In this document: positions 1-9,440 of the stretch, piece by piece
Numbering within the stretch: position 1 is the stretch's first letter
Layout of the letters: every line of letters starts with the position of its first letter
Assembly: GCA_025558095.1 (NCBI GenBank)
Contig: JAIVFI010000044.1
Coordinates: 186,001-250,000, forward strand
Length of the DNA: 64,000 nucleotides
Source of the DNA: Hyaloraphidium curvatum
Lineage: Eukaryota; Monoblepharomycota; Hyaloraphidiomycetes; Hyaloraphidiales; Hyaloraphidiaceae
Direction: 5' to 3'
The notes under the pieces: generated by a model
Databases searched by the model: none
Told to the model about the DNA's origin: nothing
The model's input: the letters and a program-made list of their open reading frames with translations, nothing else
Translations under genes and position numbers: made by a program

Positions 1-2425
1 GCGTTCGGCAACAGCGAGTGCAGGGGGAGGATATGCAAGGGCTGGATCTGCTCGCGCGGGGTCGAAGACGGCGTCCGCAGAGCCTCTTGCAAAGTCGGGT
101 CGGCGGCGTCCTGGGACTCTTCGTCCTCCTCACCCTCCAGGACCGCGACCTCCTCCTCCGAGTCGTTGCCGTCCTCGCCGCCCGAATCGCTCGCCCCCCC
201 GTCGTCGGCGTCCGCGTCGGCCCTGCCGAGTTCGGCGTCCAGCTGCCCGTCGTCCTCCAAATCCGCATCGTCTTGCACGACGAATCCCTCCCCGCCCTTT
301 ACCCGGTCGCCAGCCTCCTGTTCCTCGAGCGCCTCCCTCTCGCGGTCCAGTATCCTCTTTTTCGGGTACTTTTCCCGCAGCAGCCGGACCAGTTCGTCGA
401 TCTCGGCGCGCCCGGTGAGAAAGACGAGCACCCCGCCCGGCGGCAGCCGCTCGTGGATCTTGCACAGCTTCCGAAAAGCCTCCTTGACGTACGCCCCCGG
501 CCCCGTCGGCGTCACGCGCTGGAAGTGCACGACGACCTTGTACTGTCGCCCTTCGACGTTGACCACTGGCGGCACGCTCTCAAAGAGCGTCCTGTTGCCG
601 GCAACGTCCTGCACCCGGAGCGTGGCGCTCATAATGACCAGCCGCAGCGGCTTCACCCCCGACCGCCTGGCCTGCTCCGAGTTGCGCAGCTTCACGATCC
701 GGGAAAGCCAGCCGATGAGGACGTCGGTCCCGATCGTCCGCTCGTGGGCCTCGTCGAGGATGATGCACGAGTACTGCTTCAACAGCAGGTCGCCGCCCCC
801 CTGCTCCTCGTTGGCGGCGCCGGAAAGCTCCCGGAGGAGGATGCCGTCCGTGACGAACTTGATCCTGGCGTCCCCAATGCCCTCGGACTTGTCGTAGCGC
901 ACCTGGTACCCCACGACCTTCTTTCCGACCTCGCCCATCTCTTCCGTGACGCGCCGTGCGACACCGATCGCGGCGACGCGCCGAGGTTCCGTTACGGTGA
1001 TCCCGCCGCTGAACAAGGGGTGGTCTGGGTTGCCGAAACCAAACTCGTAGAGAATCTGCGGGACCTGCGTGGTCTTGCCGGAGCCCGTCGAGCCGCAGAT
1101 GATGGTGACGGGGTTGTGCAGCACCGCGTCCAAGATGTTGGACTCGTACTGCATGATGGGCAGCTCCTGCCTCGCCAGGCTCATCGCCTCGGTCCGCGGC
1201 ACGTGCTGGATGTACTTGGAGGTCTGCAGGTTCGCGGGCGTGACCTGCTTCGGATCCGCGGTCAAGACCGGAGCGGCCGGGGTTTTGGGCGGCGGGCGCC
1301 AATCCAGGCTATCTGAATCCGAGTCCGAGCCGTCCGGCCTCTTGCCCTGGGCCTCCCTGGCGCGCCGCCGCGCTTCCTTCTGCCTCTTTCGCTGTTCCTG
1401 CCGCTTCCGCGCCTTTTCCTCCAAGAAGGCCTCCTCCTCCCTCTGCCTCTGCTCCGCCACGGCAGCATCAAAGGCGTCGACTTCGGCGGCGGGAGGCGGC
1501 CGCGGTTCAGCGGAAGCGGCCAACGGTGCGCCTTTCGGCTTGAGCGCCGAACCGAAACCGGGCCCCGATGGTGCCATCGTGCCGTCCTTCGGCTTCAATG
1601 AGCTTCCAAAAGCAGGGTTCGCGGACTTGAGGGCGCTTCCAAACTGTGCCGGGGGAAGAGCACCGCGGGACTCCTCGTCCCCGCCATCCGAGTCCGCCCT
1701 GAGGTCCCGTTCGAGGTCCGAGTCCTCGTCGAAATCAGAGTCCATCTCCACCTCGTTGGTGCCGCTGCCGTTCGGCGCCTCCCGCACGCCGTTCTGCGCC
1801 TCCGCGGCCGGGTCGATGCGGTCTCGCAGGGCGTTGGGCCTGCCGAGGAGCTTCGACGACAGGAGGAGGGGCTGGACCGACTTTGACTTCTCGGAGATTT
1901 CGGAAAGCTTGGCCATGATCTGGTTGTGCTCCTTCTTGGCCTCTTGCCGTTTCTGTCCACGGACAAAGTCCGTCAAGCTTCGAAAGACGCTCGTCGGCGA
2001 CGGCGGTAACCCACCACAAACTTTTCGAAGCGCTTCCTCTTCTTCGAAGACATCTTGCCCATACCCGCGGGCCGAGGCGGCTCTGCCTCGGGCCCTTTGG
2101 GGCCCTTTTGCCCCGGGACGAGGACCAAAGGAGCGCTGCCCGAGCTTCCCCGGTATTCGTCCTCCTCTACGAGTCCCTCGAGCTCCAATGGAACTTCGTG
2201 CCGCTCTCCATCGTCGGAATCGCTGTCGGAAGGGGCCGACCGGCCCTTCTTGGAGCTCTGCAAGCCATCTTGGCCGCCCAAGGTTCCCCCGTCCCCGGCC
2301 CGCTTCCGCTTCCGGACCAGCGCCTCGAGGCCCCCATCGCGGGCCTTGGGGTGCGCCTTTGCGTTCTTTACGAGGTGGCTCGACGCGCGCGCCTTGGCGT
2401 TGAAGCGCGGTTGCCGTCGGCCCAT
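1..2425 (-). CDS. ECM16: DEAH-box RNA helicase DHX37/Dhr1 (Ecm16), 5' part, runs off left edge
   Basis: This is the N-terminal ~785 residues of a DEAH/RHA helicase of the DHX37/Dhr1 family, which in yeast acts in the nucleolus to release U3 snoRNA during small-subunit ribosome biogenesis. The start at 2425 (MGRRQPRFNAKAR) precedes a Lys/Arg-rich nucleolar-type region. A 62-nt intron at 1953-2014 joins KFV to KRQEAKKEHNQIM. After an acidic linker come the Walker A motif GSTGSGKTTQ, motif Ib EPRRVAAIG, the DEAH box (CIILDEAHERT, near 750), MSATLR and the VFLTGRAEI strand. The last visible residues, QPLHILPLHSLL, are still inside the helicase core, so the gene continues beyond position 1. The frame is open throughout, so this is the copy likely to be functional. 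A broken second copy lies at 4567-6752. Confidence 0.9.
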
Positions 2426-2735
2426 CTGGAGAGGCTCGAAAAGTTGGTTGTTTGTTCGGACCACTGCTCGCTGCCCCTGCCGTTGATAGTGTCGTCCGAG
2501 TTGGGAGGCGTTCAGCTCGGCATATGCGGATGCTAGCTTCTCGGCATGTAATCAACGGTATCAATTTTCGGCGAACGGTGGGATGCGAGCCTTTTGCTCA
2601 GGTCGCGAGTGGAGGGCGGGGTGTGCGAAGCGCACCGTCACGCACCTAGCTGCGCGCATCGTCACCCCATAGTAGACCGCTTTGCTGGACTGGGCGCACC
2701 GCCACCCAGCGCGCACATACCTTCATAGTCTCGTC
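2426..2735. promoter_or_regulatory. Divergent intergenic region of helicase and gene A
   Basis: Head-to-head spacer between the helicase start (2425) and the gene A start (2736). A 27-nt block at 2536-2562 is repeated without mismatch at 6876-6902 in unit 2, although most of the surrounding spacer has diverged. That pattern fits a retained regulatory element or a relic of recent conversion. No clear TATA box is seen. Confidence 0.4.
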
Positions 2736-3317
2736 ATGGCCGCAACTTTCGAGTTTTCGTGGTCAACGGACGTTCGGCACTTGCCTCAAGGCACTGCGTT
2801 GCAGTCACGGAGCCGTCTTGCTCTGGACTTTGACGTCCGGGCCTTGAATGCGTCGGTTCTCCCGATCCTGGGCGGCGAGATGACAGCGGGGACCGTGTAC
2901 GGCATGCCGCTGGAGCCAACCGAACTTACAACGCCGGGCACAACGTACCTCCTGCGTCAAAGTGCTTTGCCTCAAGGTCCTGAAGCGTACCTCAGGCTGC
3001 TGGCACTTCGGAATCTATTGGAGGACCCTCTCTCCGTCAGCGACCTTCAGCACTGTCTCAAGTTGCTGGTCGGTTTCTCTATGGAGGATTACGGAGCCCG
3101 TGCGCACGAGAGCCAGCAAGCCAAGACGGGCCTTGCCATCTGGGTGGTGGCTGCGGCTCTGTCCCCACTCCTGGTGCTGGCAGCCACGATCATCGCGGTT
3201 CCCGAGGGCGTGATCGGAGCCAAAAGCGTTGCGAGCTTCTTCCTGTTTGCAGTTGGTGGAGCTGGAGTGGCAGCCCTAGGTTTGAGGCAGGTTTGGGGCT
3301 ACCTGCGCCTTTGGTGA
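2736..3317 (+). CDS. Gene A: unknown two-span membrane protein, 193 aa
   Basis: I do not recognise this protein. It has an N-terminal region of about 75 residues that looks beta-rich (ending in TPGTTYLLRQ), a helical Leu-rich stretch at 80-115, and two hydrophobic segments at about 133-153 and 163-182, followed by a short basic-aromatic tail. There is no signal peptide. The start ATG at 2736 aligns with the start of paralogue A' (7005). Shared landmarks are PQGT, LRALNAS/VRALNAS, GxTYLL and LRQVW. The gene lies 112 nt upstream of gene B in the same direction. The stop overlaps a good splice donor (GTGAGA at 3314), and a splice to 3407 would fuse A in frame to B. Confidence 0.6.
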   Translation: MAATFEFSWSTDVRHLPQGTALQSRSRLALDFDVRALNASVLPILGGEMTAGTVYGMPLEPTELTTPGTTYLLRQSALPQGPEAYLRLLALRNLLEDPLSVSDLQHCLKLLVGFSMEDYGARAHESQQAKTGLAIWVVAAALSPLLVLAATIIAVPEGVIGAKSVASFFLFAVGGAGVAALGLRQVWGYLRLW

Positions 3318-3428
3318 GATACCTTGGATTCGGTGGATAGAACGGAAATAGATTGGATCCTTTTCGTGCAAAAGCTCGAAACCGAGATTTGGGAAGTGAA
3401 CAACAGCCTCGGCCGCTTTGGGGAGACG

Positions 3429-4229
3429 ATGGCCGACGAACCCCCCGAGCCCTCCGCGCTGGTCCACGTGAGCGGCCTGACTCCAGATTTTGTGCCAGTG
3501 CGGCTGCGCGGCGTGGGCGACGAGGCGGCGCTGCGTGCGGCCGTCGGGCGCGACGCGCGGCTGCCTGCGGCGTATGTCGCGTCTCTGGAGCTGCGACGCG
3601 CGGGCCCGCTGCGGCCGGCCGTGCCGGGCTCCGACGCGGTGTGGGAGACCGCCGAGCCTCTGCCGCCGTGGGGCCGGGCGTTCGCCTGGGCGCTGGCCGG
3701 CACGCACCTCGTGGGCCGCGTGGGCGGCCGCCGCTTCGGACCGCCGCCTTCGCCGCCGCCCATCGCGCCGCAGCGGCCCGACGCCAACAGCCCCATCGTG
3801 TGGGTGATGCTGCGCGAGGGTGTGCGGTGGTGCGCCTTCCGCGTGCCCGTGCGCGGGTGCGTGTGCGGCATGGACATCAAGGCCGCCTTCAGGGAGCAGT
3901 ACGGCCTCGACGCCCGGACGTTCGGCACCCTGGAGCTGCGGTGCGTGGGCTACGAGGCGCCGCCGCTGGACGACCGGGCCCGCGAGGCCGCGTGGCAGGC
4001 CGGCGCACCCGTCGAGGACGACACTCCGTTCCCCGACCGGGCCCGCGGCCTGGACTGGGATTCGCGGCTCATCGCGCGCACGTATCGGCATCCCGTGGGA
4101 CCGGAACACGCAACAGCTGTCCACGGCGGGCTCGCGGAGGTCGCGGCGTCCGCCGCCGCGGCAATCCGATCGTGGGTCGCCCCGCTGTTCGGCACCGCGG
4201 AAGCCGGCATCGATTCGGGTGGTCAATAA
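3429..4229 (+). CDS. Gene B: unknown protein with two tandem beta-rich repeats, 266 aa
   Basis: Unknown function. Two internal repeats of about 80 residues are visible at ~9-98 and ~121-200. Both start with a hydrophobic strand (ALVHVSG, PIVWVML), contain a helix with LR/KAA, then a strand LELR followed by C/A-G, then a D/E-A-xW motif. They are separated by a Pro-rich linker. The repeat layout resembles small ubiquitin-like folds such as the N-terminal domain of Crinkler proteins, but that is inference from pattern only. The C-terminus is Ala-rich helical. The start at 3429 matches B' (7776). In the first half B and B' differ moderately; from about residue 165 on they are almost identical in DNA. 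Confidence 0.6.
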   Translation: MADEPPEPSALVHVSGLTPDFVPVRLRGVGDEAALRAAVGRDARLPAAYVASLELRRAGPLRPAVPGSDAVWETAEPLPPWGRAFAWALAGTHLVGRVGGRRFGPPPSPPPIAPQRPDANSPIVWVMLREGVRWCAFRVPVRGCVCGMDIKAAFREQYGLDARTFGTLELRCVGYEAPPLDDRAREAAWQAGAPVEDDTPFPDRARGLDWDSRLIARTYRHPVGPEHATAVHGGLAEVAASAAAAIRSWVAPLFGTAEAGIDSGGQ

Positions 4230-4232
4230 CCA

Positions 4233-4511
4233 CACCGGCGTTGCGACGCTCGGCTCTGTGCGTCTCGCGGGGATCTTGTACGGTCTTGTCCCCTCCACAG
4301 TTTCGGATGCACTCTCCGACCCGGCTCCATCCTTTGGCTCGGTTTATACCCTGCGTCATGTATCTCTGGCTCACCGGCGTTGCGACGCTCGGCTCTGTGC
4401 GTCTCGCGGGGATCTTGTACGGTCTTGTCCCCTCCACAGTTTCGGATGCACTCTCCGACCCGGCTCCATCCCTTGGCTCGGTTTATACCCTGCGTCATGT
4501 ATCTCTGGCTC
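4233..4511 (+). repeat. 137-bp direct tandem repeat, two units
   Basis: Two nearly perfect head-to-tail units start at 4233 and 4370 (period 137), just 3' of gene B. A third, strongly diverged relative occupies about 8572-8700, 3' of gene B'. The repeat therefore seems to belong to the 3' flank of gene B and was amplified locally in unit 1 only. Confidence 0.85.
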
Positions 4512-4566
4512 ATCAAATACCACAGTGTGGTGCTTGAATTTGGGGCCGGCCGCGGAAAGTCCGTCC

Positions 4567-6752
4567 CGCGACTCTTCATCCTCCTCACCGTCCAGGACCA
4601 CGACCTCCACCTCCGAGTCGTTGCCGTTCTCGCCGCCCGAATCGCGCGCCTCCCCGTCGTCGGCGTCCGCGTCGGCCCTGCCGAGCTCGGCCTCCAGCCG
4701 GCCGTCGTCCTCCAAATCGGCATCGTCCTGCACGACGAATCCCTCCCCGCCCTTTACCCGGTCGCCGGCCTCCTGTTCCTCGAGCGCCTCCCTCTCCCGG
4801 TCCAGCATCCTCTTTTTGGGGTACTTTTCCCGCAGCAGCCGGACCAGCTCGTCGATCTCGGCGCGCCCGGTAAGAAAGACGAGCACCCCGCCCGCCGGCA
4901 ACCGCTCGCGGATCTTGCACAGCTTCCGAAAGGCCTCCTTGACGTATGAAGTGCACGACGACCTTGTACTGCCGCCCTTCGACGTTGACCACCGGCGGCA
5001 CGTTCTCAAAGAGTGTCCGGTTGCCGGCAAAGTCCTGGACCCGAAGCGTGGCGCTCATGATGACCAGCCGCAGCGGCTTCACCCCCGACCGCCTGGCCTG
5101 CTCCGAGTTGCGCAGCTTCACGATCCGGGAAAGCCAACCGATGAGGACGTCGGTCCTAACCGTCCGCTCGTGGGCCTCGTCGCTGCTTCAGCAGCAGGTC
5201 GCCGCCCCCCTGCTCCTCGTTGGCGGCGCCAGAAAGCTCCCGGAGGAGGATACCGTCCGCGACGAACTTGATCCTGGCGTCCCGGATGCCCTCGGACTTG
5301 TCGTAGCGCACCTGGTACCCGACCACCTTCTTCCCGACCTCGCCCATCTCCTCCGCAACACGCCGTGCGACACCGATCGCGGCGACGCGGGAGGTTCCGT
5401 TACGATGATCCCGCCGCTGAACAAGGGGTGGTCTGGTTGGCGAAACCAAACTCGTAGAGGATCTGCGGGACCTGCGTGGTCTTGCCGGAGCCCGTCGAGC
5501 CGCAGATGATGGTGACGGGGTTGTGCAGCACGGCGTCGAGGATGTTGGACTCGTACTGCATGATGGGCAGCTCCTGCCTCGCTAGGCTCATCGCCTCGGT
5601 CCGCGGAACATGCTGGATGTACTTGGAGGTCTGCAGGTTCGCGGGCGTGACCTGCTTCGGATCCGCGGGCAAAGCCGGAGCGGCCGGCGGTTTGGGCGGC
5701 GGCCGCCAGTCGAGGCTGTCCGAATCCGAGTCCGAGTCGTCCGGCCGCTTGCCCTGGGCCTCCCTGGCGCGCCGCCGCGCTTCCCTCTGTCTCTTTCGCT
5801 GTTCATGCCGCTTCCGCGCCTTTTCCTCCAAGAAGGCCTCCTCCTCCCTCTGCCTATGCTCCGCCACGGCAGTATCAAAGGCGTCCTCCTTGGCGGCGGG
5901 AGGCGGCGCAGGTGCAGCGGCAGCGGCCAACGGTGCGCCTTTCGGCTTGAGCGCCGAACCGAAACCGGGCCCTGACGATGCCATCGTGCCGTCCTTCGGC
6001 TTCAATGCGCTTCCAAAAGCAGGTTTCGCGGACTTGAGGGCGCTTCCAAACTGTGCCGGGGGCGCCGCAGCGACGGCCTCCTCGTCCCCGCCATCCGAGT
6101 CCGCCCCGAGCGCCCGTTCGAGGTCCGAGTCCTCGTCGAAATCAGAGTCCATCTCCACATCGTTGGTGCCGCTGCCGTTCGGCGCCTCCCGCACGCCGTT
6201 CCGCGCCTCCGCGGCCGGGTCGATGCGGTCCCGCAGGGCGTCGGGCCTGCCGAGGAGCTTCGCCTCTTGCCGTTTCTGTTGACCCGCAACGTCCGTCAAG
6301 CTTCGAACGGCGCTCGTCAGCGACGGCGGGGACTCACCACAAACTTTTCGAAGCGCTTCCTCTTCTTCGAAGACATCTTGCCCATACCCGCGGGCCGAGG
6401 CGGCTCTGCCTCGGGCCCTTTGGGCCCCTTTTGGCCCGGAACGAGGATCAACGGAGCGCTGCCCGAGCTCCCCCGGTATTCGTCCTCCTCTGCGAGTCCC
6501 TCGAGCTCCAAAGGAACTTCGTGCCCCTCTCCATCGTCGGAATCGCTGTCGGAAGGGGCCGACCGGCCCTTCTTGGAGCTCTGCAGGCCATCTTGACCGC
6601 CCGAGGTCCCCCCGCCCCCGGCCCGCTTCCGCTTCCGGACCAGCGCTTCGAGGCCCCCATCGCGGGCCTTGGGGTGGGTGCGCCTTTGCGCTCTTTACAA
6701 GGTGGCTCGACGCGCGCGCCTTGGCGTTGAAGCCCGGTTGCCGTCGGCCCAT
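4567..6752 (-). pseudogene. DHX37/Dhr1 helicase pseudogene (duplicate)
   Basis: A second copy of the helicase 5' half, closely similar in DNA to 110-2425 and with the same start context (ATG at 6752) and the same intron position (near 6275-6336). It is broken in several places relative to the intact copy: a 4-nt insertion near 6675 shifts frame about 25 codons after the start; an in-frame deletion near 6262 removes 28 codons; single-base losses occur near 5389 and 5437; a 17-nt loss near 5182 removes the ILDE part of the DEAH box; and about 29 nt are lost near 4946. It ends at the duplication junction, so the C-terminal half is missing. No functional helicase can be made from it. Confidence 0.88.
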
Positions 6753-7004
6753 GTGCGCGGAGGGTAAAATGTCGGTTGTTTGTCCGAATCGCGGTCGCGG
6801 TCGCGGCCCGTCACCCAGCGATCGCCTCTATGTGCCGTCCGAATTGAGTTGGCAGGCAGCATACCCGGATTATGAGCTTCTCGGCATGTAATCAACGGTA
6901 TCGTCGTGGCAAACGTGGGATGCGAACTTTGTTCACGAGGCGCATCATCACCCCCCGGCGCACCGTCATCGCTTAGAAGACCGTTTCGCAGCGAGTCCAC
7001 CGCC

Positions 7005-7652
7005 ATGGCTTCCGTGACGATAAGGCTCAAGGGGTCAGACGACGTGTGCTACGTGCCTCAAGGCACAGTGAGGCACGTGAGGCGGCGGATGGCGCTCGAC
7101 AACGACATCGGACTCGGACTCCGGGCCCTCAACGCTTCCTTTGCCCCGATCCTTGCGGTGACTCCTGAGGGGATCCAGCATGGCCCGTCCCTTGCAGAGA
7201 GCGAAGTCATGGCACCGGGTAACACATACTTGCTTTGGGAAGATGAGGAAGCTCCAGCACGAGACGTGCTCCTGCAAAGGCTTCTTGCGTTGCAAGATCT
7301 CCTGGAGGAAGAACCAATCTCAAACCCTGAACTCCGCAAATGTCTGAGATGGCACGTGGCACTTTCGATTCGCGTCTACGAGCTTCAAATGGACCTCAAG
7401 AAGCAGGAGTCCGACGGCGGCTTCTGGAGCCTGCTTGCTGTGGTCTGCGCTCTTCTGCTGGCAGTAGCAGCGGTCATTACGCCACCTGACATTATGAGTG
7501 GATCCAGAGGCACGATAAGCTTCTTCCTGACCGTGCTTGGTGCGGTTGGAGCTGTGGTCCTGGCATTGCGCCAGGTTTGGCTGCACTGGGCTGGCTGGAA
7601 GCAGCATTGGACGTCATTGGCGGCTGCATTGCGACGCCTGTGGGGTTACTGA
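7005..7652 (+). CDS. Gene A': unknown two-span membrane protein, 215 aa (paralogue of A)
   Basis: Paralogue of gene A at the equivalent place in unit 2. The ATG at 7005 sits in a good context (caccgccATGg). The N-terminal ~78 residues look beta-rich and end in PGNTYLLWED. A charged helical stretch follows (DVLLQRLLALQDLL), then two hydrophobic segments at about 140-159 and 169-187, and a Trp-rich amphipathic tail absent from A. Despite near-identical flanks, A and A' share only scattered residues, so this gene has changed much faster than its neighbours. Unknown function; no signal peptide. It is separated from B' by 123 nt; a splice from 7645 to 7767 would fuse it in frame to B'. Confidence 0.6.
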   Translation: MASVTIRLKGSDDVCYVPQGTVRHVRRRMALDNDIGLGLRALNASFAPILAVTPEGIQHGPSLAESEVMAPGNTYLLWEDEEAPARDVLLQRLLALQDLLEEEPISNPELRKCLRWHVALSIRVYELQMDLKKQESDGGFWSLLAVVCALLLAVAAVITPPDIMSGSRGTISFFLTVLGAVGAVVLALRQVWLHWAGWKQHWTSLAAALRRLWGY

Positions 7653-7775
7653 CCTTGGCGAGACATCTTAGAAATTGCGCTTTCTTTGGGAAATAGATCT
7701 TCTTGTCTTCTGAGTTCTGGGCCTGATTGGTTTGCGCTGGCGTTGCTACGCAGCTCGACGTAAACAGGGAAGGCC

Positions 7776-8570
7776 ATGGCCGACGAGGCCCCCGAGCCCT
7801 CCGCGCTGGTCCACGTGCACGGCCAAACACCGGATTTTGTGCCCGTGCGGCTCCGCGGCGTTGACGACGAGGCGACGCTCCGTACGGCCGCCGGGCGCGC
7901 CGCGCGGCTGTACGCGGACGAGACGGAGTCCCTGGAGCTGCGATGCGCGGGGCCGCTGCGGCCGGTCGTGCCAGGCTCCGACGCGGTGTGGGAAACCGCC
8001 GAGCCGCTGCCACTGTGGGGCCTCTCCGAAGCGCTGGCCGGGACGCACATCGTGGGCCGCGTGGGCGGCCGCCGCCGCGGCCCTCCGCCGCCGCCGCCGC
8101 CCATCGCCCCGCAGCGGCCCGACGCCAGCGGCCCCATCGTGTGGGTGATGCTGCGCGAGGGCGTGTGGTGGTGCGCCTACCGTGTCCCTGTGCGCGGGTG
8201 CGTGTGCGGCAGGGACATCAAGGCCGCGTTCAGGGAGCAGTGTGGGCTCGACGCCCGGACGTTCGGCACCCTGGAGCTGCGGTGCGTGGGCTACGAGGCG
8301 CCGCCGCTGGACGACCGGGCCCGCGAGGCCGCGTGGCAGGCCGGCGCACCCGTCGAGGACGACACTCCGTTCCCCGACCGGGGCCGCGGCCTGGACTGGG
8401 ATTCGCGGCTCATCGCGCGCACGTATCGGCATCCCGTGGGACCGGAAGACGCAACAGCTGTCCACGGCGGGCTCGCGGAGGTCGCGGCGTCCGCCGCCGC
8501 GGCAATCCGATCGTGGGTCGCCCCGCTGTTCGGCACTGCGGAAGCCGGCATTGATTCGGGCGGTCAATGA
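7776..8570 (+). CDS. Gene B': unknown protein with two tandem beta-rich repeats, 264 aa (paralogue of B)
   Basis: Paralogue of gene B. The two repeats (about 9-97 and 119-200) are again visible; in this copy the parallel between them is clearer: LELRCAG followed by DAVWETAEPL in repeat 1, and LELRCVG followed by REAAWQAGAP in repeat 2. The linker is a run of Pro. The last ~100 codons match gene B with only a handful of base changes, most of them outside conserved positions. No catalytic motif, signal peptide or membrane segment is seen. It follows A' on the same strand. Unknown function; a ubiquitin-like/Crinkler-type fold is one possibility. Confidence 0.6.
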   Translation: MADEAPEPSALVHVHGQTPDFVPVRLRGVDDEATLRTAAGRAARLYADETESLELRCAGPLRPVVPGSDAVWETAEPLPLWGLSEALAGTHIVGRVGGRRRGPPPPPPPIAPQRPDASGPIVWVMLREGVWWCAYRVPVRGCVCGRDIKAAFREQCGLDARTFGTLELRCVGYEAPPLDDRAREAAWQAGAPVEDDTPFPDRGRGLDWDSRLIARTYRHPVGPEDATAVHGGLAEVAASAAAAIRSWVAPLFGTAEAGIDSGGQ

Positions 8571-8799
8571 CGACGCCGGCTTCCGATGCTCGACGCTGTG
8601 TGTCTCGCACGGGTCTTGTGCGCTTTTGCGCCCTCGGCACAGTCTCGTTACTCATTCGGACTCGGAAGGTCGCATACATCCTGTATCTCTGGTTCGTTGA
8701 ATACCATAGTGTGGTGCATGAGAATTGCGACCCGGTAGTTTAGGAGTCGGAAAGAGTCCGGACGTATCATCGAATGCATGGGCGCGGTGAAGTCTACTG

Positions 8800-9440
8800 T
8801 CACGATGTCTCCCATGTCCTTTACGGCCAGTGGCGATCACGCCGGCCCGTATCACTATATGCTTCGGCGGCTTCGCCATTAGGGAGACCAGATCCAAGAT
8901 TCTGACGTCGTTGTTGAACGGGTCGCTGACATCCAGATAGTCGAGCGCGAAACGCGGATTGCCTGCCCTGGAAGAGATGGAATGTGGCGGGCGAGATCAC
9001 GAGCGAAGCAGAATCGGCGCTGCCGCAGTCCAAAAGTCGCGATCGGAATAACGTAGAGTGAGACGAGAAGTCGATCGGATCGTCTTGGCGGTAATCGGAG
9101 CACTTCATTCGAGACGCCCCCGGCGCCCAGCGCAGGACCAAGGCGAGGATGGTTTCGAGCCCCTTGCAGTCGTACTCGACCGGAGACCCCGCGACGCTCA
9201 GGATCCACGGCCGACGGGGCAGCTCGGGGCTGGTCCTCCCCAGGAGCCGCAGAGGGTCCATCGTGTGCTTCCCCGTGACGTGCAGGTCGAGGCGCACACC
9301 GGCGATCGGAGCATGGTCTCGGCCAGCCGTTCGGTCTCGGTCGGCAGAGACGCCGGAAGATGGAGAGGTGCTCGAGCGAAGCCAGGGACTTGAAGGCCGC
9401 GCGGAGGACCTGCTATTCGGGCAGAAGTGCTTTCGGGTGG
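8800..9440 (-). pseudogene. Degenerate LRR/F-box-like remnant
   Basis: Minus-strand translation gives protein-like stretches in different frames: LASLEHLSIFRR near 9370, then LDLHVTGKHTMDPLRLLG and LETILALVLRWAPG near 9300-9130, then FALDYLDVSDPFNND and ILDLVSLMAKPPKHIVI near 8950-8870. The Leu-rich periodicity resembles C-terminal parts of fungal F-box/LRR proteins. At least three frame changes without plausible splice sites and no intact start argue for a decayed gene. The family assignment is weak. Confidence 0.4.

Larger units (their letters stand above)
110..4535. repeat. Tandem segmental duplication, unit 1
   Basis: Unit 1 contains the 5' half of the helicase gene (minus), gene A and gene B (plus) and a 3' tail. 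Unit 2 (4567-8725) has the same content and order. The homology begins near 112 in unit 1 and near 4570 in unit 2, and both tails end in a shared short motif (around 4510-4535 and 8690-8725). About 50 nt between 4515 and 4566 match neither unit and may be junction filler. Confidence 0.85.
4567..8725. repeat. Tandem segmental duplication, unit 2
   Basis: Unit 2 holds the helicase pseudogene, gene A', gene B' and the 3' tail, in the same order and orientation as unit 1. Because this inner unit carries the truncated helicase and unit 1 abuts the intact gene, the simplest history is one direct tandem duplication with a breakpoint inside the helicase gene. Confidence 0.85.

Noticed and set aside
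18-1316. 432-codon plus-strand open frame across the helicase
   Set aside because: Arg/Leu/Pro-rich antisense shadow of the DHX37 coding strand in GC-rich DNA; no domain of its own.
5400-6752. 450-codon open frame in helicase copy 2 taken as an intact gene
   Set aside because: Its first ~150 codons are out of frame relative to the family because of a 4-nt insertion; it regains the right frame only by reading through the intron and ends at a frameshift just after Walker A.
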